In this document: positions 42,950 to 53,346 of the stretch, piece after piece
Numbering within the stretch: position 1 is the first letter of the stretch
How the letters are laid out: the number at the start of each line of letters is the position of its first letter
NCBI GenBank assembly: GCA_011947345.1
Contig: JAAVTG010000523.1
Location: 248,001 to 312,000 of the forward strand
DNA: 64,000 nucleotides
Reading direction: 5' to 3'
DNA from: Phytophthora quininea
Taxonomy: Eukaryota > Oomycota > Peronosporomycetes > Peronosporales > Peronosporaceae
Notes under the pieces: model-generated
The model's database searches: none
Seen by the model: the letters and a program-made list of their open reading frames with translations, nothing else
Told to the model about the DNA's origin: nothing
Translations under genes and position numbers: made by a program

Positions 42950-44309
42950 ATGGGTTACTCCTTAGCTGTGTTGGTGATATTTCTCGCTCTCCTCGCGTCG
43001 AACGGAATTCTATCGGCGGCTGCAGAGTCCAAGAGGTTGGCTGTGCAATCCCTGACGCTGCAACTCTACTCATCAACAGACGGAGTCTACTGAGGGCCGA
43101 GAACGTGGAAGACGACGATGCCAAACATGCTGAGGAGAGAGTGGCGGGGTCTCCTGGACTGGCGTCTTTGAAAGACAGCATTGTAAAAGCTTCATTGACC
43201 GCCAACTCGAAGATTTTGGACGCGAAGATGGGTGTGAAGATGAAGAATTGGGCCAAGAACGACCGGTCGTCGGAGTACGTGGCGAAATCGCTTCAACTGG
43301 AAGGACTGTCTGCAACGGCGTTCAAAGCTTCGTCGAAGTACAAGTACTACGACGAATTCTTTACCAGTCAAGTCCCAGTGTGGGTGAGCAAGGACCTCTC
43401 CGTTGACGACGTCGCTGTGAAGTTAGGTCTGTCAAAGCTGTCCCCGACTGCGCTTGCGGTCAATCCGAACTACAAGTACTACGACACGTTCGTCACCAAT
43501 CAGCTTCAAGTGTGGGAGAAAACAAGCTTTCGCCGGACCAAATCCTTGTCAAGTTGGGACTGCATCAGCTGCGAGGAAATGCTTTCAAGCAAAGCTCGAA
43601 TTTTAAGTACTACGACCAGTTCGTCACGGCCCAGATCCCGACGTGGGAGAAAAATGGTCTGTCCGCCGTCGATGTCATGTCGATGCTGGGTCTGAGTAAA
43701 CTTTCAGGCGCTATGTTCACGGCACACCCCAACTACAAGTACTACAACAAGTTCATGGTCAACCAACTCGTGTCCTGGGAGAAGAAGGACATCTCGTCAC
43801 ACTCGGCCTTGGCCAATTTGGGTCTTACGGGATTGACAGCAAAGGAAGTCAATCGCCATCCGAACGCCAAGTACTACAACAAGTTCATGAACAGTAAGAT
43901 GGAGTTGTGGGCGGTGAAGGATGTATCTTCAGAAGGTATGTTGATGAGGCTGGGGATCTACGGACTGTTCGTGAGCAAGTCTGCAGAGCTCAAGGCCCAC
44001 CCGAACTACCAGTGGTACAGAAACTTCGTCAAGAACAAGAACGAATACCGCATGGACGGCTGGATGAACCGAGAGGTTTCTCCGTATACGGTCTGGGTAC
44101 AGTTGGGCTTGGATAAAATCCCCACAGCCGTGCTTAAGAGCGCCGATGACTACAAGCTTTACGCCAGGTATGTCGAGAAAGTGGACACCTTCTGGTCGAA
44201 GCACGGTCGTTCAGTTCGCAGCGATATTATCAAGGGCGGCAATCCGGCTGAGGAAGCCGCGAGAGCTGAGATTCTAGCTCCGAAAGGAAGAAGTACCTAT
44301 GCTCGATGA
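42950..44309 (+). CDS. RxLR-type effector with seven WY-like repeats (frame-shifted)
   Basis: The signal peptide is MGYSLAVLVIFLALLASNGI (cleavage near SAAA). After a frame change near 43050 (CCC for CCCC) the leader reads NRRSLLRAENVEDDDAKHAEER, i.e. an RSLLR variant of RxLR followed by EER. The body holds seven repeats of about 42 residues with the pattern W-x4-LS-x-D-x5-LGL ... NYKYY; units include VWVSKDLSVDDVAVKLGLSK, TWEKNGLSAVDVMSMLGLSK and LWAVKDVSSEGMLMRLGIYG. These are the Trp and Tyr core positions of WY helical-bundle modules of Phytophthora effectors. A second shift near 43523 fits AAAA for AAAAA. Such proteins enter host cells; the target is unknown. If both shifts are artefacts the protein is about 450 residues. 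Confidence 0.75.
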
Positions 44310-44450
44310 TAACAGGACTAGCCCTATCAAGGCTACGAGGACCACAAAACAACACAACTACATGTTTACTATCCATAAACTAGATATATTGTGCATGATT
44401 CGTCCACTTTCTCTTGGCTCTTTAGCGCACAGAAAGCGTAGTGTTGCAAT

Positions 44451-45596
44451 CTACAGCGCTCCCTTGGGCATGAACGGATAGTCGGTGTATCCGGTTTCGA
44501 TCGGTAATCCTGGGGTTGGAAAGTAGGTTTTCTCGTTGACTTCGTTCAGTTCTGCATTCACACGGAGTCGCTCCACCAGATCCGGATTCGCGATGAAGTG
44601 GCGTCCGAAAGCGATCAAGTCGGCTGCATTTTCATCGACAGTCTTGATGGCGTCGTCACAGTCGTAGTCGCTGCACGAAATCAACACTCCCTTGTAGGCG
44701 TCGCGGAAGTGACGAGCGACTCCGATCTCGGGAGCATGGACGTTGGCTGCGTGGTTCCCACGACGTTCAATGACGTGTAAGTAGGCCAGGTCGTAGTCGT
44801 TGAGCTTGTTGACGACGTAGCCGTACGTCTTGGCTGGACTCGAGTCCTTGCAGTCGAACGTATCGCCAAAAGGGGACAATCGAATGCCCACCTGACTCGA
44901 TGGGAGACTTGATAGAATAGCCTCCACCACCTCAAAGATGAGGCGAGCACGGTTTTCGATACTGCCGCCGTAGTCGTCGGTGCGCTTGTTGACACTGTCG
45001 CACAAGAACTGCTCTAGTAGGTATCCATTAGCAGCGTGAATCTCGACGCCATCAAAGTTCGCCGCGATGGCGTTCTCAGCAGCTCGCTTGTAGTCTGCGA
45101 TGATACCTGGGATCTCTGCAATGTCAAGAGCACGTGGAGTCATGTATTCCTTGCGACCCTCACGAGTCACAGCGACGCTTTTAACGTTGTCCATGGAGGT
45201 TGCACTGGAAGAGACTGGCAATTGTCCATTCGGCTGGTTCAGCGGATGGCCCACACGTCCAGTGTGCCAGAGTTGCAGGAAGATCTTGCCACCTTTGTCG
45301 TGAACTGCCTTGGTGACTAACTTCCACCCGTCGACTTGCCTCGGGTCGAACACACCTGGTGCTCCGAAGTATCCTCGAGCGGTGGGGCTGATGTTGGTGG
45401 CCTCAGCGATGAGAAGACCACCGTCCGTAGCGCGTTGAGCGTAATGCTCGGCAACGAGGGCGGTGGGAATTCCAGCGTCCCCGGTTCGTAGACGTGTCAA
45501 AGGAGCCATGACGACGCGGTGGTTGAGCTGAACAGGAAGTTTCTTGCCGCCAAGCGCCACAGCAGAAAAGAGTTTCAGAGTCGATACAGATGGCAT
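44451..45596 (-). CDS. Old Yellow Enzyme family NADH:flavin oxidoreductase / 12-oxophytodienoate reductase-like
   Basis: An intact gene of 381 residues. It is an FMN-dependent TIM-barrel ene-reductase that reduces activated C=C bonds of enones with NAD(P)H. Marks are VVMAPLTRLRTGDAGIPT (residues about 28-45, FMN loop); LQLWHTGRVGHP (about 108); substrate-binding His187 and Asn190 with proton donor Tyr192 in EIHAANGYLLEQFL; TDDYGGSIENRARL (about 206); and AFGRHFIANPDLVERL near the C-terminus (phosphate binding). It lacks signal and targeting sequence, so is likely cytosolic. In plants the family includes jasmonate-pathway OPR enzymes; in oomycetes a role in detoxifying electrophiles or oxylipins is inference. 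Convergent with the RxLR gene (141 bp between stops). Confidence 0.92.
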   Translation of the reverse strand: MPSVSTLKLFSAVALGGKKLPVQLNHRVVMAPLTRLRTGDAGIPTALVAEHYAQRATDGGLLIAEATNISPTARGYFGAPGVFDPRQVDGWKLVTKAVHDKGGKIFLQLWHTGRVGHPLNQPNGQLPVSSSATSMDNVKSVAVTREGRKEYMTPRALDIAEIPGIIADYKRAAENAIAANFDGVEIHAANGYLLEQFLCDSVNKRTDDYGGSIENRARLIFEVVEAILSSLPSSQVGIRLSPFGDTFDCKDSSPAKTYGYVVNKLNDYDLAYLHVIERRGNHAANVHAPEIGVARHFRDAYKGVLISCSDYDCDDAIKTVDENAADLIAFGRHFIANPDLVERLRVNAELNEVNEKTYFPTPGLPIETGYTDYPFMPKGAL

Positions 45597-45626
45597 GTTT
45601 CAAATGAAGAGTTGTTATGTCAAAGA

Positions 45627-45642
45627 GAATTGAAGAATGAAG
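45627..45642 (-). promoter_or_regulatory. Oomycete Inr of the OYE gene
   Basis: On the minus strand CTTCATTCTTCAATTC matches 13 of 16 Inr positions with a perfect core TCATTCTTCAATT. It lies 30 bp upstream of the OYE start. Confidence 0.7.
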
Positions 45643-45753
45643 CGCCTTGAGACGGTCTCCAATGTTAAATTGTTGACGTGATCCAAGCAGTTTAGCTAAT
45701 CGCCCACTGAACATTCATTCCGAGTATTGGTCATGATGAAGTTTCAACAGCTG

Positions 45754-48106
45754 CTAGTGTTTAAAACCCTCCAGTTCAGCAAAGTCAGCCGCCATGTTCC
45801 TCAACTGCTCGTTTTGCCCGTCATACCATCCATAGCCCAACTCTTTCACGACAAAATACACTTCGCGCAGAACAGGCGGCGCAGCAAAGGAAAAAATGTT
45901 CGAGAGCACCTCTTGGGTCAGATCAGCAAATACACGTCGAGGTGGCCAAGCTCCACTTCCCTTTTTCGGATAAGGCTCACTTGTCTCCTTGTGAGAAGAG
46001 AAAATGCTCAGAAACGCGACCTTGCTTTCAATTGGCAACGGTTCGAGTGCTCGCGAGATCGCCTGCAGATGATACTTCCGGAAAGCCTCCATGTAGTTGC
46101 CATAGTCACTACTCAACCGCACGATAACCTCAACATATTCCAGGCTTTTGTTGGCTGCGAGCATTTGTAAAAGTGGCTGGAGGTCTATTTCAAAGCCACG
46201 AGGGTCACGAGCCCCTCGAATGTGATTCCATCTATCGGTGTCGTTGGTCAGTTGAACTCGCAAGCGATGCACACACCTCGTAATAGGATGTTTAGCATCG
46301 TTCAAAACCTTTACGATAGCTGGCATGTCGTGCCAGTTCACCAAAGGAAATTCAGCTCGTGGTGCTTCCGTTGCACGATACTCTCTCGTGTCGAACAACA
46401 CATCTACTAAACCTCCGCATAACGATAGCTCCTCCAGATTGGGGCAGTGGTGAAGTATCATGCTGGCATTGAAATCTATTCGTTGATGAGCAATAGTGAG
46501 AGATCTAAGCGAAGGCCCAATCACCGCAATGAAATCGTGTAGACCGTCGGTCTCCACGTTGCAAACCGCAGAGTAAGAGATAGTAATTTAGGCTTGTTCT
46601 CTTGTGAGTCAGTCTGCTGATAGAATGTCAAAGCAGAACGTTGGACCTGGCACCTACCGACTCCAGGCACAATCACGTCTACCCATTCGCTGTTTCCATC
46701 GTCGCTGAACGTTCTTACAGAGGATATCCGTGCAGGAAACTTGAAAGTGGGAGAATGTAACACTGGAGTATCATTGTCATCGAAATCCCATCGAATCGGA
46801 GCATTACCTTTCAGAACAGCATCTCTCTCATGCAACTCACCACGCGGAGTCTCACATAAATCCTCTTCAGGGTGTTCTGATAGCAGAATGTTTGAAAGAC
46901 CAAGGACATCGTCTTTGGCCATGCTGCCCACGTGAAGCACAATTGTTTCTAGCGACGAATAGGTTCGTGCTTGTTTCGAGAAGATGCCATACATCATCCA
47001 CCGATACCATATATTCAGCTCGTCCGGCGGCTCCTCGAAATTCAGCACCACCTTGTTGGTCGTCTGGTTAGACATCATCGCTGAGCACATGGCTTCCATG
47101 TAGCCTTCTGGGGTGATATCGTAAGAGCCATAGACGTCCACAACGCCGAGCTGTAACGGGCTGGAGTCCTCTGTTTGGTCCTGTTCACAATAATATTTTA
47201 TATTTGCGAGATCAGGAGAGCGACGTGTACTGTCAAAGACGCGTCTCAAGAGTTGACCAAGCGACTTCCTGTTTGCACAGTCGTCATTGAGCCCCTCGTC
47301 TCTTCGGAGACTCAATGACTTGACCAGAGAGAACCTGACGTTGTCCAGGACCAAGCGCTCAACAGTCTCGGCCATTTCGGGGCCAGTACCATTGCTGTAC
47401 AGTAAGAAATCGACAACCATCGGTTCGAGCACAAACTTGCATCGAAGTGATCCAGCCTTGACTGGCTGTTTCTTCTCCCTGCGGTCATACTCTTCCCACT
47501 GCCGCTGAATCTCCCGTTCAGCTCTGGCAATATCCATTAAAACCCTCGGAGGAATTATCGGCCGTTCGTCTCTTCCTGGGAAGTTGACACTTATAGGAAT
47601 TTCAATCTCCACGCCGTCGCTGTATTGTAACTTGGCGTCCATTGCTGCGATTTTTATTAACATTTCCACGTATTCTGCACTTGAGTTTTCCCGCTGGTTG
47701 ATGCCACAAAATTGCACCAGATCAAACTCGTTGTCACCTTGAACATGGTTCCCTATTTCCAGATCTAAAGCTAGCCAGAATCGAACTGGGATTGTTTCAA
47801 ACTTCTCTTCTCCTTCACTGCCAACGTCGACTTGGCAAAATTCTTTTAAAATAAATTTCCAAGCGTCTTTGTCGACATATTCCACTGCTGCCAACAGAGC
47901 CAGCGCCTCTTTGGCTTTGCGCTTTTATCTTGCAACTCATTTCTGGAAACAGGGTCGTCGTAATTGAAATCTGGCGGCGTAGTGGGCAGCGTGACGTCCA
48001 GGATGTGGCCAGACTCCCACATCTCGAGGTCATGTGCGACTCGGTACTGGATCTTGCGCTTGAGCACGGCGCACCACGGCTCCAGGAAGCCCCACCGTGC
48101 CTTCAT
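45754..48106 (-). CDS. FLAPWC-family copy 5 (most complete member)
   Basis: The start at 48106 gives MKARWGFLEPWCAVLK. Further marks are VTLPTTPPDFNYDDPVSRNE; after a shift near 47922 (AAAA for AAAAA), AVEYVDKDAWKFILKEFCQV; IPVRFWLALDLEIG; FDLVQFCGINQRENSSAEYV; IARAEREIQRQWEEYD; CKFVLEPMVVDFLLYSNG; LLRRVFDSTRRSPDLANI; CSAMMSNQTTNKVVLNFEEP; LSEHPEEDLCETPRGELHER; RTFSDDGNSEWVDVIVPGVG. After a shift near 46559 (GG for GGG) come a leucine-rich stretch (LHHCPNLEELSLCGGLVDVL), LLQMLAANKSLEYVEVIVRL and the C-terminal LTQEVLSNIFSFAAPPVLRE. If both shifts are artefacts, the protein is about 780 residues. No known function; the end resembles an F-box-type helix pair and the middle an LRR-like repeat, which suggests a scaffold. 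This is inference. Confidence 0.65.
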
Positions 48107-48680
48107 CCTGATTTTTACAATAAAATATTGAAAAGAGATATGTTTTACTACGGTTACGTTGTCCGGGGGATTAATTCGGCAGTATGTGGCGCACACCAAA
48201 AGTAGCTGCCGAGCCAATACAAATTCCAAGTGGTCAACACTAATAAATCTTCTGTTTTGCATACTTTCTACAGGTTTATTGTTTATTCACAGGTCACTCA
48301 AAATATAAGGCGCTAAAAGCCGAATTTATTTACCTTTGAGATTTGTATCGATTAAACAGGTTTTTCGGCTGAGCCAGATGGATGTTGACATCGAGGAAGA
48401 CCAACACAACGAAGTATCCAAGGCCAACCACAGTTAGATGCACCGCTTGTGTCGAACGTAGCTGTCAATGTTTCTTTCCAGAGCTGGCAATAGACGACAG
48501 CAGTGTACGGACTGCTGGGCATGGTCGATAACCCCATCTGCAGCTGCAGTTGTTGCAGTGCGTAAATGCTGCGCAACGGGAAAAACTACGGAGATCGAGG
48601 CAAGATAAAATGGAATCGTGAAATTTCTTGATAACGCCGATGTGGGGACTAAAAACACTACCATCTTTATTGCATTAGTG
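48107..48680. other. Intergenic
   Basis: No recognisable coding frame. The first 60 bases upstream of copy 5 are AT-rich with CTCTTTTCAATATTTT, a weak Inr-like sequence. Confidence 0.35.
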
Positions 48681-48689
48681 TGGGTTGTA

Positions 48690-49204
48690 GATTCTACTTC
48701 GACTCGCTTCTGGAACATCATCCACTTGAGGATTTGGGATGCCCACGGCGGCGAGTTCACCAAACGCTGTCAAAAGTACTAGCACTGCGAGGACTGCAAC
48801 TTCCAGTGACTCATGATGTGATGTTACGACTATATTGCGGTGATATTACCGTCGGTTCGAGGCTATACTTCTTGAAATCACTGAATCCGACAATTCAGCA
48901 ATGTGTACGCCCTGGGTGCCGAGCGATTGAAACAGTACAACATTGCTTCTTCAAGTGCACATTGCTTACATCGATGTGGGAACACGTGTACAAACCCTGG
49001 CGTCGGGCGTTCAGAACTCGATTGACTTGGCGGCTTCTGCTCTTATCCACTGCACAAGACCTGCGAGCAAGTTGGCGAGAAAATCATAAGGTACTCCTTC
49101 TGTGGAGAGTACACACTGCAATCATCTTCCATGCAACGTGGAGACTGCGAAACGACATTCTCTTCAGGAGGCCCCAACCGAAATTCCAAGCATTCCAGGG
49201 ATGA
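48690..49204 (+). pseudogene. LINE-type element, zinc-binding 3' fragment
   Basis: The frame contains VTHDVMLRLYCGDITVGSRL, then CVRPGCRAIETVQHCFFKCT and WEHVYKPWRRAFRTRLTW. It closes ATWRLRNDILFRRP. The C-x4-C-x8-H-x4-C spacing and closing W-x-x-RN motif are those of the zf-RVT tail of LINEs. It is a different subfamily from the fragment at 35377. The RT core is absent. Confidence 0.55.
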
Positions 49205-49590
49205 TGTGCTCCTTCAAAATGCACTGCCAATTCATCTACCAACACGCAGCTGAACTCCAGGGGTCCGTCAATATAGATTTTATATTGATTGACTGCTTCG
49301 ATCTGGAACAATCAATGATTGCAATCTCTTCAATCTCCTAGCTGGTTATTTGCAATCTATTACACAAGTACTGCATCGCTAATGTGTTTGGCTCGCTCAA
49401 TGGCCTTCAACACGTCCGCTGTAACGAATTTATGGTATAGTCTTCGTTATTGCTTGCCTGCACGACGGCAGATTGAGAAGTGAACTAACTGGAGCCCTTT
49501 GTTCTATACAGCTAATCTCAAGATAATTATGACGCAGGAACGTCCTGCTGCATGACGCAGTTGAAGCAGATTCAACCAGACCATTCGTGT
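49205..49590. other. Intergenic
   Basis: No coding frame recognised. It may include the tail of the LINE fragment. Confidence 0.35.
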
Positions 49591-49596
49591 CATGCT

Positions 49597-50371
49597 AAAA
49601 CACGAATGCGTCACATCCGCAAGCGTCACTAAGTCCCAGTTTAGCTTCAAGTACATGATCCTTTCGAAGATTTCGTGGCTCAGGCACTTCCTCAAATACC
49701 CAACAGTGCTTTTAACGGTCGAGAAAAAGCGCTCAGCAACTACGGAGGTCGCAGGAATCCAGGTTACGTCGATAAACTTCGACTGCGGTCCCCTGCGTTG
49801 GCGTGATTTTTCTTGAGCTTCTCATCCAGAGCATCAGCGGCGCGCTTCCGTATTGACCTTGCTGTAGCTGTCTCAACAAGAGCTGCTGGTGATTGATCCG
49901 GACCCGGTGAGGTTGTAGTGAGACGATGCAATGCCTTTCGCTCGTTTCGCAACAAGGAGGTCTCTACACCAGCTTGAGTTTTAGCCAGCCCGCTATCAAA
50001 CGCTCCAGACTCGACAATATCCGCATCCGGGGCAAGATACTTCTCCATGCCATCGTAGTCGTCTAGCACAATGTCAAAAATGTCGCCACAGTCATGTTGT
50101 TGCGCTGGAGTTTACAAGTGATGACATCAAGCGCGGTCATTTCGTCCAGGAGGCCAGCAATTTCCCTCTGCGGCTCTAACAGCAGTAAAACCTGATAGGA
50201 CCGAGGGGAAATCCGTGATTGTGATGTCCGATCTTGCCACAATCGGGTATTGTGATTGACAATATCGGCAATCACACAATCCCAATCCATTTTGCGGATC
50301 CCTGGCTGAACTCCATTACGACGAATCGGCATTACCGTCGATAATACGTCAATTGGGCTTCGAACCGCCAA
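49597..50371 (-). pseudogene. hAT-type transposase remnant (C-terminal part)
   Basis: The minus strand reads RMDWDCVIADIVNHN-like text near 50280, LLLLEPQREIAGLLDEMTAL near 50180, and after a shift FDIVLDDYDGMEKYLAPDAD near 50065. The hAT dimerisation motif WIPATSVVAERFFSTVKSTV follows near 49740, with GYLRKCLSHEIFERIMYLKL. The upstream BED finger and catalytic residues are absent. Inactive fragment. Confidence 0.6.
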
Positions 50372-50510
50372 AAGACACTGATGCTATCGCTCTATAGCAA
50401 CACACCATTTGGATTCCTCAAACGATAAATCTGATGCTACGAGATAAAGCAGCCCAGACGAGAAATCTGTTAATCAACTCATGTTAAACTCATTATTTCC
50501 GAATCAATGG

Positions 50511-53169
50511 ATGAGCTTCCTCGCGCCGTGGTGCAGCGTGCTCAAGGGCAGATCAAGTACAATCCGAACATGACATGGGGGTCTGGATGTCGGGTTATGT
50601 TCTGGAGGTAACGCTGCCCACCCCGTCGCCGGATTTCGATTACGACGACCCCATTTCTAGAAAAGAATTGCAAGACAAAAAACGCAAAGCCAGAGAGGCG
50701 CTGGCTCTGCTAGCGGCAGTGGAATATATCGACAAAGACCCCTGGAAATTTCTTTTAGGAGAGGTTTGTGACGTGGACACTGGCAGAGAAGGAGAAGAGA
50801 CGTTTGAGAAGATCCCGGTCCGCTTCTGGTTGGCTTTCGACTGGGAACGAAGAAGAAATGATCAAGAGGGAGCAGCAGATAATTTGGTGGAGTTTTGCGG
50901 AGTTAATCAATGGGAAAATTCAAGTGTGGGGTTCATTGAAACGTTAGGGAGAATTGTTGCAATGGGCGCTAAACTACACGATAAGAAGGACGTCGAGATT
51001 GAGATTCCTGTTAGTGTGCTTTTCCCTGGAAGTGAGGACCAACCGGCAGTCCCTCTGCGAAACCTGATGGACATTGCACGGGCTGAAAAAGAAATTCAGA
51101 AGCAGTGGGACGAAAATAAAGCGAGTCGGAAGCAGCGACAGGGGAAGTCTGCGCTCCAATGTAAGTTTGTGCTAGAACCGATGGTCGCCGATTTCTGAAG
51201 TCCCCAGTATTATATCGATGCTGAGATTGCGGAGACTATGGAACGCTTGGTGCTTGACAACGTGAGGTTCTCTCGAGTGAAAGAACTAGCACTACGACGA
51301 GCCGAGACTGATAGAGATGACTGCCGAAACCAGAAAGCTCTGGGCCAACTCATGCGACGCGTATTTGACAGCACACGGCGCTCTCCCGACTTCGTCAAAA
51401 TGAATTACCATCTCGAACTTGGTGGCGTCACAGGAGATTTCAATCTCCTACGACTTGAGACGTTGATGTCTTTGGTTCTTACGAAACCCCGACAGGCTAC
51501 GTACCAGCACTGTGCTCAGCGATGGTGTTTAACCAGACGACCAAAGACGTGAAGATTACTTAGGAGGAGCCACCGGATGACTTGAATACATGGCTGAAAT
51601 GGGTGATGTATGGGGTCTTCTCGGAACGAGCACGAATGCAGTCATCGCTGGAACAATTTGAGGTGCATTTGGGGGCTATGACTTCAGCAAATGTAGTTGA
51701 TTTGTCCGACATTTTGGCCTCAGAACACCCCGAAGAAACGCTGTGTCATTCTCATCGTGGGAATCTGGGTGAGAGAGATGCAACACTGAGGAGCGGAGCT
51801 CCGATTCGATGGGATTTTAACGATAGCGGCTCTCTAGCTTTAAGCTCTCGTACGTTGACGTTTCCCGCTCCGATATCCTCCGTTCGAACTTTCAGTGACA
51901 ATGGAAAGAGTGAATGGGTGGACGCGATTGTGCCTGGCTTCGGAAGATGTCAGGTCCAACGCTGTAATTTGACGTTTCCATATCAATCATACAGGCATTG
52001 GGGGCAAAGTGATTCATTTCGGTTATGGGCCATTGTCATGAGGTTCCTTGCGTGGAAGGCAAGGTGCCGAGTGGCAGCCCAAAGGGATGGTGGAAGGGTT
52101 GAAAAACTGGGCACGCCGCACGGTTCGAAGCAGCGGAGCTTTAGGTGCTGCTTGGGCAGCGAGGAGCTGTCGCAGGAGACTTGGTGCGGTGGCTGTTGCG
52201 TGACCTGCTCACTGCGACGCTCAAACCGAAATGAACCACGACTCCACGGAGAATTCTGCCCGCGACGACGCGAGTCGCTCAACGGCTGGCCAAAACTCCG
52301 GCGGTTTTATCCTCTTGTCCGACAAGAGCAGTTGGTTGGTCCGGAATTGGAGCAGAATGCCTTCCTTCATCAGGAAAACCCATTTTATCATCGTGTTGAT
52401 GAGAGCCAGCCAAAATTGCTTTCACTTACCCTGCAATTTGCCGCGTGGGGAGGCGTGCAAACGGACGGTCTACTCGAATTTATCGCTGCAATCGGGCCTT
52501 CACTAAGATCTTTAACAATTGCTCGGTCAAGAACGGAAATTGACATGAATACGACACTGAAATATTGTCCTAATCTCAGCTTCCTCCTGTAAACTGGCAC
52601 GACTTGACGTCAATCGCCAAGGTTTTGAGGGATGCGAAACATCCCATTGCCAAGTGTATACGTCGCTTACATATTCAGCTGGTAAGTGACACGCGTGGGT
52701 GGTATCAAATTCAAAGAGCGCCTCGCTTTCACGGCTTCCAAGCAGACTTAAAGCCACTTTTCCAGATACTGGACGCCAGCAAAAGCCTCGAGTATTTCGA
52801 GCTTGCCGTGCGACTGAGCAGTGGATATGACAGATACCTTGGAGAATTTCGAAAGCATCATTTGGAGGCGCTTCCTCGAGCACTCAAACCACTGTCGATT
52901 AAGAACAAGGTTGCGTTCCTGAGCATTTTTCATCCGGGAGAGAGCTAAGAGAGCCGCGTATGAAGAAGCGAGCGGGAGGTACATCACCGCGACGAGTATT
53001 TGGTGATCTGAACCAGGAAGTGCTCTCGAGTATTTTCTGTGTTGCTGCTACACCCGTTCTCCGGGAGGTATACTTCACCGTAAAAGACGCGTGGTATGAC
53101 AGGCAAGAGGGACTCTGGGCAGCTGCGCTTGCTGACATCAGGGAAGATCACTGGTTTGGTCCTTCGTAG
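50511..53169 (+). pseudogene. FLAPWC-family copy 6
   Basis: It begins (W)MSFLAPWCSVLKG, then YVLEVTLPTPSPDFDYDDPI, KEALALL-like LALLAAVEYIDKDPWKFLLG, and PVRFWLAFDWERRR. It reads FVLEPMVADF then TGA (51196); MERLVLDNVRFSRVKELAL; MRRVFDSTRRSPDF; after a shift near 51454 (GA for GGA), DVFGSYETPTGY; then a TAG near 51560. It continues with LASEHPEETLCHSHRGNLGE, RTFSDNGKSEWVDAIVPGFG, a 420-bp foreign block, FAAWGGVQTDGLLEFIAAIG, IQRAPRFHGFQADLKPLFQI and LNQEVLSSIFCVAATPVLRE. At least two stops are not explained by homopolymer loss. Confidence 0.7.
51975..52395 (+). other. In-frame foreign block inside FLAPWC copy 6
   Basis: About 420 bp separate LTFPYQ from HRVDESQPKLLSL. In copy 5 the equivalent segments LTFYQQ and DSQENKPKLLSL are adjacent. 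The block stays open in the host frame throughout (for example RLWAIVMRFLAWKARCRVAA). No splice sites or clear inverted repeats were seen. Confidence 0.6.
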
Positions 53170-53346
53170 CCGTCGTGCCCAAATGGAAACCCCGCATATA
53201 TTGAAAGCGGGGTTGAGTGGAGGAGACCGAGCTTCTAAAACAAGAAGCGATGGCCGAATCATGGCAACTTAAACCAGACAAGGGTAGAGCTCCTTACCCA
53301 GCAACAAAACCTATAAAGCAGCATGATGGAGAAAGAAATTGCTCAC

